This document shows positions 50,706-58,511 of a DNA stretch of 64,000 bases, in pieces. The notes beneath the pieces were generated by a model, which had not been told where the DNA came from, did not search any database, and was given only the letters and a program-made list of their open reading frames with translations. Each line of letters begins with the position of its first letter. Positions within the stretch are counted from its first letter, which is position 1. The stretch lies in NCBI GenBank assembly GCA_038049695.1, contig CP142453.1, positions 126,889,001-126,953,000 of the forward strand, read 5' to 3'. Position numbers and translations under genes: made by a program. Source of the stretch: Cinnamomum chago (Eukaryota > Streptophyta > Magnoliopsida > Laurales > Lauraceae).

Positions 50706-51143
50706 ATGGCTGGTACAAGTTCAACACCTCATCTCTCGTCAGGAACAATCTCTATTTCTAATATTGCTAGTTTGATTTCAATCAAATTAGACCGGGACAA
50801 TTATTTGCAGTGGAAAAGTCAATTTGTTCCTATTCTTCGAACAAACAAATTGCTCAAATATGTTGATGGTTCAGCTGAATGCCCGGCACAGTTTTTCAGT
50901 GATAAGGATGGTAAAATAACCACCACAATCAACCCCGCATTTGAGCTTTGGGTTGAACAAGATTCACTTGTTTTGTTATGGATAAATGCAACTCTCACGA
51001 CCCCTGTTCTTCAAAGGGTCGTTGGCCTTCAGTCTTCTCTTGAGGTGTGGCAACAGCTAGAGAAATTGCATTTGATTCAGTCTCGGTCACGTGTGTTGCA
51101 ATTAAAGCAACAATTTCAGAAACTTAAAAAGGGGGAATATTGA
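50706..51143 (+). pseudogene. Copia-type gag fragment (UBN2-like), 145 residues
   Basis: Starts MAGTSSTPHLSSG. It continues with the classic copia gag features ISIKLDRDNYLQWKSQFVPI, AFELWVEQDSLVLLWINATL and the helical SLEVWQQLEKLH...SRVLQLKQQFQKLKKG. Normal copia gag goes on for a further 100-200 residues to a CCHC knuckle; here the frame stops at LKKGEY. The TGA stop at 51141-51143 is the first triplet of a 72-bp repeat. An upstream in-frame ATG at 50499 lies inside the LTR, so 50706 is the likelier start. Within its 145 codons the frame is open. Confidence 0.85.
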
Positions 51144-51436
51144 AAAGTATTTCGCTGCCTCTACTAATGCCTTGAGATTTTGGTAGGAATGACCAGCTAA
51201 AGAAATTCAATATGGTATCAGAGTCAACCGGTCGTGAGTTCGAATCCCATGAGGAACGACTCGGCGCAAAAAAAAAAAAAAGAATGCGTGTCACCAAAAG
51301 TGCGCCGGCCGAGTTCCACCTGAGGGGGAGTATTGAAAAGTGGGCTCCACCTAAGGGGGAATATTGAAAAGTATTTCCGCTGCCTCTACTAACACCTTGA
51401 GGTTTTTGTAGGAATGGCTAGCTAAAGAAACTTACA
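51141..51436 (+). mobile_element. Nested mini-LTR pair (72 bp each) inside the TR-GAG element
   Basis: Two 72-bp direct repeats, 51141-51212 and 51365-51436, both begin TGAAAAGTATTTC and end near AAAGAAA. Each is preceded by AGGGGGAATAT and followed at once by TGGTATCAGAG, the initiator tRNA-Met binding site (51213 and 51437). Between them lie a poly-A run, GGGGGAGTATTGAAAAG and GGGCTCCACCT, a partial third start. This looks like a second, smaller TRIM-type unit. No target duplication around it could be identified, so recombination is as likely as insertion. Confidence 0.75.
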
Positions 51437-51529
51437 TGGTATCAGAGCGGATTTCGATCCCGTTGTTCTTGTGTAGTACACGTGACATGCCCGTCCATGA
51501 AATCTGTTGTGCTTGTACGTGAGGGGGAG

Positions 51530-51647
51530 TGTTGGGAAGTCCCACATCCCACATCGCCTAAGTAATAGGCTTGACATATCTTAATATACATGTATGGGCC
51601 TTCCACCTATCAGCTTAAGCTTTTGGATTGATATATGATTTATTACA
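51530..51647 (+). repeat. Right 118-bp LTR
   Basis: Starts TGTTGGGAAGTCCCACATCC and ends TGATTTATTACA, directly before the AGATT duplication. Same length as the left LTR. Confidence 0.92.
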
Positions 51648-51652
51648 AGATT

Positions 51653-53400
51653 GATTTGGTTGTTTCTATGGAAAAGAGGTATCTCACAAATTGAACTACT
51701 GGATGTCTTGTGATTTGCAATGCAAACTTTTGTGTTTGAAATGGAAACTTATATTAACGGTAACTAACTATCTATTTGATCTATATAAGAAAAACCTTCC
51801 GTATTTCAAATCCTACTGCCCTAGCAATTGGCAAGGGTCTTATTCTTTCTATTTTTATAAGTCGAGCTCCAAATGCACCATGCATTCAAGGTAAATTTAT
51901 ATCTGATGTCCTTTACTAACAATTAATTCAGACTTTAGACAAGAAAAGAAAAAGAACAAATTTTAGATAGCTTTGGTTATTCAAAAACCAAATGCATGAA
52001 TCTCTCTATTTGTAAATCTCTATAGTTAGCTACGACAAAAACAAATGTCCATTTTCAATTTAATCAACTGCATAAATAGACCTTGCCCTCATTAATGTAT
52101 AAATTAAGTTATTTGCACTTGGTTTAAGAAGATTAAAATGGTTGCACTAGTGAACAAAGTTCAAAAAATTTGAAGCTGGTACCTTTCTCTTTTTAGGTCA
52201 AATGAGGGTTTCCAATTCTTTGGACTGGACTAATCTTTGAGTCCAGAGAGAAGCTGGGTAAAACTCCTATGGCCCCTACGTGGTAGCACTGGTGGGCTTA
52301 ACTTTTTATTATTAAAGAGGGGGGAACATGGGATCAATATCCGACCTCCAAATCAGAAAGAGAAAGGAACCATGGTCAACCCCCTTTTTAAGCTAGTACT
52401 TGGATCTAAAAATTTGTACTTTCTACAGTTCCCAATTTCAATGGAATTTGCTGTCAAACTCTACATTTAAGGCAAGACAATCTATATAACTATCTACCTC
52501 ATAAACTATGGAAATTACTGAAAAAGAGGGCAATCTATATAAGGAGCTACTGGGACAACACCCCATGATTTAAGCTCGATCAGGGAAGAGTTGCAAGCTG
52601 AAACTTTCAATCAAGGCATTTCTCTCTACTTGTTTGATTTATTTTATCATTGGTGTCATGTGGTCTAGTGTCTGAATGTTTTGGTTTGTCATTGATGTGA
52701 TGTATTGCTTTCCACATACTGACACCTGGACTGAGCCCATCTTGATGAATGTCCAAGACCAGCCCACTTAGTTGGGGAGTGGGAACCAGTCCCTGGATGT
52801 TCTACTTGAATCTGGCCCAAACCTTTGTAATCAGTCTTTGATAAGTAGCGTTAGTGTATATTGTAATATCTATAGGTAGAACTAGTCCATTAAATTGGCC
52901 ATGCCCAGCCCAAGTAGTTCTTGGGCCAAATGAGTGGCCGGTCCATTTTTTGGTTTAGAGTTCTCAGCCTATGAGTTGAATGGCATCTAACCATTTTGGG
53001 TCCAGATCAATGAATTGATTGGACTTGGCCCCAATTATCAACCAAGTCTTAGACCCCCTCAACTACCCTCATTGTTACAGGTCACTTGCTGGTTTCTCAC
53101 AGGCCCTGTATATTGGTTTAGCAGTCGACTCGACCCAATCGGCCTTGATGGTCAATTGAGTCGGTTGTGTCTAAAACGAGCCTGACCAAGTACTTGGTCC
53201 TAACACATTACTAGACTTTGGTGACCTTTCGAGTTGAGTTGACATTTCATGTGCCATAGGTGATTGGATCATGGCTTGAGCAGGGGAGCCCACTCCGCTG
53301 ACAGTCAAAGGTGTATATTTTCTGGCCTCCAATTTCAGCACTTGTGCGGCCCACATCAAGTGATCTTGACAAATGAAATTGACCATCACCAATGTGGACA

Positions 53401-53402
<2 letters not shown>
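51653..53402. other. Intergenic, no gene seen
   Basis: AT-rich to neutral spacer with GGCCCA-rich stretches (52740-53150). No coding region, RNA gene or paired repeat ends recognised. Confidence 0.5.

Positions 53403-53452
<50 letters not shown>
53403..53452. repeat. (AT)n microsatellite
   Basis: About 25 uninterrupted AT units directly to the left of the foldback element. A shorter (AT)n resumes at 53625-53634 on its right. Confidence 0.95.
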
Positions 53453-53454
<2 letters not shown>

Positions 53455-53623
53455 GAATGTTCATATGCATCCATCCCTCACCATAAGGTGAGGGATGCTT
53501 CCATAAATGGGGGGTTTCAAGTACACCCTATGTACTTGAAATCCCCCTTTTGTACTTGAAACCCCCTATTTATGGAAGTATCCCTCATCATAGGGTGGGG
53601 GATGGATGCATATGAACATTCCC
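53453..53623. mobile_element. Foldback MITE, about 171 bp, nearly all inverted repeat
   Basis: The left arm GGGAATGTTCATATGCATCC is matched exactly from the right end. Pairing continues through CATCCCTCACC-type, CTTCCATAAAT and GGGGGTTTCAAGTAC blocks, leaving a short loop near 53530. It sits inside an AT microsatellite, consistent with a TA target (Stowaway/mariner-like), but the target site cannot be resolved in the repeat. No coding capacity. Confidence 0.85.
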
Positions 53624-53660
53624 CATATATATATTTGTTATCTTAGCAAGGGGTTGTGAT

Positions 53661-53928
53661 TAGGAATGTAAATGGATATCCGATTATCTGATTACTCGGA
53701 CGTTCCGACCCTTTAAAAATTGGGTATGGGTCCTTATTTAGGCCTAGATAAGTAAATGGGTCCGGGTCCGGGTCCGGTTCCACTTTGGTTCGGACCCGTG
53801 GATCCAAAACCCGATATATTACCTCAATTTTTGAAAATCTCTCATAAAAATCATGTTTTTTTTTTAATATTATTCTCTATCTAAACCTGAATCCGACCCG
53901 GACTGGAACTGACCCGTTTACAACCCTA
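53661..53928. mobile_element. Non-autonomous hAT element, 268 bp
   Basis: The ends are TAGGAATGTAAATGG and, inward from the right, TAGGGTTGTAAACGG. The flanks GTTGTGAT (53653-53660) and GTTGTGAC (53929-53936) are an 8-bp target duplication with one change. The interior is rich in GGGTCCGGGTCCGG and its complement. Confidence 0.85.
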
Positions 53929-53944
53929 GTTGTGACACAATAGA

Positions 53945-54025
53945 GAGCCTGCATATACAACGTACGTGAGGTTTGAACCCTGACAGCTGGGTAAGAACTG
54001 ATGGTCCTTACCACTCGAATAAGAT
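53945..54025 (-). mobile_element. tRNA-derived SINE-like fragment (type 3)
   Basis: On the minus strand an A-box-like TCGAGTGGTAAGG (54006-54018) and a B box GGGTTCAAAC (53971-53980) appear in tRNA order, as from a tRNA-Leu/Ser ancestor. It has the same arrangement as 32262-32330. Confidence 0.45.
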
Positions 54026-55559
54026 ACTGTTATTGTGGACAGGAATCCTGTAAAACTCCGTTCCCGAGGGTTCCTACAAAATCCGGGGTGAATTGAATAT
54101 TCTAACCTTTGTGTAAGATGGCTCTATAATTCTTTTTGTGTGCCGTATCTATGTGGTGAACGTTCTAGCGTGATATGAGTTTGACCTTGTAACTACCAGG
54201 GAGCTTTTAATTAAAAAGAGAGACCCTCTTGGAGCCCACCAAAAGCATGAAAAACAAGGAATGTATTAAAATGGGTGAGTCAATTACCACTGCAATCTAA
54301 TAATCTTCATGCTTCGATTTTGAGTCTTATGGGTGATTAATGTTATCATGGGTGGGTAGGTAGGTAGGTATTGTTAGAATTATTGAGCTTAAAGTGTGTC
54401 CCAATGACCACATGCCCATGCGGCCCCACTTGGACGACACAATTACTTTAGGACTCGATTAACCTTTATGGAGATATTTTTGGTATTTTAGAAGAATTGC
54501 TAACCTAATAGAGTATCATATTTGCTAGAGGAATATAAATCTTTAATTTATTACTTCAAAACAGAAAGTGAGTTGTCTAGGATAATTTATATAGAGGGTT
54601 TAGAGCTGTATAGGGCTAGAAGTTATAGCTCTCTCTATGAAGATCTCATCGAAATTACGTAGAAATACAGCAGTACGTAGAGGAGTGTGGTAAATTCTCA
54701 ATTAAAAATAGTTGTTTAGATTAGGCGTATACCTTTGGATCCGATGAGAGATATATTAGTCCCACACCAAGAGTAGTATATATGAAGTGATTGGATTAGT
54801 CATGAATCTTGGCTTAATACACAAGATGGAGAAAAAAAAATGCCTTAAAAAGGAATCGCGTTGAAGAATGTCTTTGATTCTATGCCCTGCATATGTTAAA
54901 GCAGAGCATGATTTAGAAAAGCTTGATTTTGAGATTATGTATTCATGATTATATGCCCTGCATCTATTATTGGGATTTCATATCAACCCTTTTCGATCAA
55001 TCAAATATCAACCCACATGGTCCCCACCACTACCAAAAGAAAGGTCAATTGGCAGATTCTAATCTGTAATATTGAGATAACTCTCTCAGTGCAATCTCTT
55101 TATTAGTGGTCTACCTCTGAAATTCCAAGGGTCTCGTGATTACTATCCCACTTATTAGCTCTCCCCATCAAAAGCACACCTCAATCTATGAGTCCCCCAT
55201 AGTTTAAAAGGAATAAACATTAATTTTTTTAACATATGAGTATGACCACCATTTTAATAATATTTTTCCACTTAGTGGCTCCCTCAAGAAAAACTCCCCT
55301 TGAATGTTTGAGTCCAGATCTGATCGAAGTAAAACTTCCACAAATCGACGAATAAATTGCAAGTTGGAGTCCAAAGAAATTCACGAGGCTTCTTAGTGGG
55401 GCCTCTATATGAATAACTCACTAAAAATAAACTTCATCGCCAAATTTTACTTTACATAAAAGTGAGTCCACTTTTAAAATAAATAAATAAGACGTTACAT
55501 TGAAAACTCTACTATTTTATAATGATACTAACATTAACATAGAGTTGTTATTTTCCAAG
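54026..55559. other. Intergenic, no gene seen
   Basis: Contains a short (GGTA)n near 54355-54370 and otherwise AT-rich sequence without recognised features. Confidence 0.5.
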
Positions 55560-55572
55560 TTGCATCTTAAAT

Positions 55573-55758
55573 AATCTTGAGGGGTAGCTCAGTTGGTTTA
55601 GGACTACGGTTTGCACCCGAAAATTGTGGGTTCGAAACTACACTACCACAATGGGGCCACAGGAGAATTTTATCCAACTTTCTCTCTTCGACCGTAAAGA
55701 TGATTTTGACCTAAAGGATTGAAAACCTTGACTGATTAAAAAAAAAAAAAAACAAAAT
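55573..55758 (+). mobile_element. tRNA-derived SINE (type 1), well preserved
   Basis: The A box TAGCTCAGTTGG is at 55585-55596 and the B box GGGTTCGAAAC at 55628-55638, with tRNA-like spacing. A tRNA-unrelated body and a poly-A tail at about 55738-55753 follow. The flanks TTGCATCTTAAAT (55560-55572) and TTGCAGCTTAGAT (55759-55771) look like a 13-bp target duplication with two changes. Its relative is at 26961-27125. Confidence 0.8.
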
Positions 55759-55771
55759 TGCAGCTTAGATT

Positions 55772-56145
55772 GAGAGGGACATGATCATGTTGGTGAGAGT
55801 GCTTAGAATTTGAGTACACCTTCTTTGGTGTTAGTTTCATCAGCATAAGACGAGTGGGTGTTTGCTCTTTATGTCTTGTGTTCAACCCCCTTTATATTTA
55901 GTTGCGTAGGGTCAGCGTGCCCTAAAAATACCATGGGATCCCCTTCGGGATAAAAAAAAAAGAAAAATGATAGAGTGATCCACATTCTTTTTTTTTTTTT
56001 ATTAGAAGAGATCCAACTTATTAGTAACTTTTGGCAAGTGAGTTCCCTCCAAGAACCTGACGTTTCTCGTGATTCCGAGCATCAGTTTCCGGTCTCACTT
56101 TGATCTCTCTCGAAATCTTCGTACACAGTAAATAATAATAAACTC
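55772..56145. other. Intergenic, possible second short retroposon
   Basis: A segment at about 55850-55970 (GTGTTCAACCC, then TTCGGGAT and poly-A) has the look of another degenerate SINE, but no A box could be confirmed. Nothing else recognised. Confidence 0.4.
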
Positions 56146-56148
56146 TAA

Positions 56149-57190
56149 GGGCTTGTTTGGCAAATCTTATCTTTACGAAATAGATCTGTATGATATAGAT
56201 CTATTTCAAATGGAGCGGTTTGAAATTGATGTTTTACAAATAGACTGTTTGGTAAGACATAGATATTTTAAAAATAGACTGTTTGGTAAGACATGTAAAA
56301 ATAGATCTAATGGTCTAGACATTTTGCAAATCTGTGATCATCCAACGGTTGGAATTTTATCTCAAACACGTGTTCCACATTTTAATTACTATAGGCGGTT
56401 TGGATCTTCATTTTGGTTTGGATTTTGCATTTAGGGGCCATGATTTAAAAAAAAGTATATATAAATGTCTGTCGTTTTTTGTAAATATCTCAAAATCTAT
56501 GATGATCCAATGGCTAAAATTTGGACCCTTAGTCGGGAATGATCTTTTGAATATATCCAATGGTTTGGATCATGATTTATGATGCCTGAATTTAAAAAAA
56601 AAATAAAAATACTACACTGCTGTGTACAACTTCAAGACTCAATCACTAAGGCATGGGACATCAATGGTCAAAAACGTTTTTGTAAATATCTCAAGATCCA
56701 CTTTGAATTAGAAGCTCAATTTTGGGCCCATAGCCGTTTTTGGCCCTCCAAAGAGAACCAACGGATCGGATCTTGAATGTGGGGCCCACAATGTCCGGAA
56801 TATTACATCAAATGGCTCACGTTTTTTTGCAAATATCTCGAGATTCGAGAAAGATCAACGGCTGAAATTTGGACACGTGGCCGTATTGGGCCTTCTTCAC
56901 ATTTCTAACGGCTTGGATCATGATTGTGGGTCCCATAAATTAAAAAAAAAATGAAAAACCGGACTGTCCTAGGAGGACGTCCGTTTCACTGTAGCAGGTG
57001 CAGTCTTTCCGCTTCAGACATGAAGCCCTGATTCAAATCAGGTGGTTTTGATGGCTTCTTTTTATAGACACCTTTCCTCTTAAAACCAATTGAAATGGGC
57101 ACAGTAAATACCCCTACCAAACATTCTAAAAATGGATTCAATAAGTTTTAAGTATATAAGAGGCAAAATTAAGAGAATCCAAACGGTACC
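56149..57190. mobile_element. PIF/Harbinger-like non-autonomous element, 1042 bp, abutting the NPGR2 leader
   Basis: The left end is GGGCTTGTTTGGCAAATC and the right end, inward, is GGTACCGTTTGGATTCTC. TAA flanks both sides (56146-56148 and 57191-57193). A 34-bp tandem repeat (TAGACTGTTTGGTAAGACAT at 56241 and 56275) lies near the left end. The interior has three degenerate units built on TTTGTAAATATCTCAARATC followed by GATCCAAYGGCT-like words (about 56475, 56680 and 56825). The inverted repeats are imperfect, so confidence is moderate. Confidence 0.6.
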
Positions 57191-58511
57191 TAACTCTCTC
57201 TCTCTCTCTCTCTCTTCAGTCTTCAGTCAAGATTCAAGAGAGAAGACATTTTTGTAGTTGGGACTTGGGACGGAAGACCCAAACAAAAGAGAAAAGCCCG
57301 TTAGATTCTTATCCACTGAGCTTTGGATTCTTTGTTGAGGAAGCAGAGGAATCAAAGGACAGAGATCTTTTGTGAAAGATTGATGGAATTTGGAGATATG
57401 GGTGGGGTTTTTATTATTCCAAGGGCCCATCTCCCGCTGCTTTCGGACCAAGGCAAGGTGAAAAGGAGTTTTCTTTAATGCTTGCTCTTCCTCCAATGAT
57501 ATCTTTGCCTTTGCTCTCTTCTTTCCCTTCAATCTAGGGTTTCAATTAGCATTTATGGAGCTTCCCAGAGGGGAATTCTCATCTGGGTGGGGGTGATTTT
57601 GGTGGTTTTCTCTGTTTTTGTCATCTGGGTTTTTTGTTTGTGTGTTTGGTTGGAATTCTGAGAGTTGGATTCGGAATTCTCCTTTCTGGAGGAAATTTGG
57701 ACTCTGGGTGTTTCAGTCAAAAGAAATGATTGCTTTTTTTTTTTTTCTTTTTAACATTCTGAGAGATTGGTCTGGTTTAGATGGGGGAATTTGGATTGTT
57801 AGAGTTGAAATTGTCTGATATTTGATTTGGTCTTTCAAAAGAAATGTTGGGTTGGTATTTGTAGTCTCTCTTTTTTAGTTGGGCATGAAATTGAGCATGT
57901 CTGGATTGAATTTCTTGGAACTTTAGCTCTTGGGTTTGCATAAAAAGTGCCAGGTTTCTCATTTTCTTCTTGTAATTCAGGGTGAAGTTTTATTTCTTTT
58001 TTACTTGGTTTATGACTGTCGGTTGAAATTGTTGGTCTCCCAAATCCCAATCTGGGTTTGCGAAAAAAATTGGTTTTCCTCCCCTTCTGTTTAGAGCTTT
58101 GTATTTCTTTTTTCTTGGGAGTTGAAATTGGCTGGTTTTGGATTGAGTTTTGTGCATTTATTTCTCATCTGAGTGCACTATGGTTTGATTACTGTGCTCA
58201 ATTTCCCTTTATTATGTTATACATTTTTTTATTCCACCATCTTGAATTTCTTCTTTCACTGACATAGTAGTTGGTGATTTGAAATTTAGAAGAGAATTTG
58301 CTCCATATCTATCCAGTATTCACTACTGAGCTTGTTCTTAGACTGTTTTTGCTAGTTTTTTTCCCCTCTCAAACTGGTAATTTTAAAATTTGTTTCTTTT
58401 GTGGGAAGTAGCAATGGGGAAGATTTTGGGTGTAATGAATGACAAAGTATGAGTGGTAGAAAATGGAAGAAAGGGCGAGGAACCAAGATTAGACGGAGGT
58501 TGGGGAAAATT
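57150..58511 (+). promoter_or_regulatory. Core promoter and 5' leader of NPGR2
   Basis: TATATAAG at 57153-57160 is the best TATA box upstream of the gene. A start about 30 bp later would fall at the (CT)n run 57194-57215. The following sequence (TCTTCAGTCTTCAGTCAAG, CTAGGGTTTC) resembles a plant leader. A 5' UTR intron between about 57540 and 58440 is likely but its borders are unresolved. The TATA box lies inside the right end of the 1042-bp element. Confidence 0.45.

Larger units (their letters stand above)
50401..51647 (+). mobile_element. TR-GAG/TRIM retrotransposon, 1247 bp, with mosaic interior
   Basis: Copia-type, non-autonomous and structurally complete. The 118-bp LTRs are at 50401-50518 and 51530-51647, each TG...CA and nearly identical. 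A perfect 5-bp target duplication, AGATT, is at 50396-50400 and 51648-51652. A primer-binding site for initiator tRNA-Met (TGGTATCAGAGC) directly follows the left LTR at 50519, and a purine tract (GTGAGGGGGAG) directly precedes the right LTR. The interior holds a gag fragment (50706-51143) and then repeated TRIM-like pieces. No protease, integrase or RT is present. It is a full-length relative of the TRIM at 857-1186. Confidence 0.93.

Noticed and set aside
55585-55638. A functional tRNA gene at the A/B boxes
   Set aside because: The acceptor stem and anticodon arm do not pair, and the sequence continues into a tRNA-unrelated body with poly-A, so it is a SINE. The same holds for the sites at 45307 and 60139.
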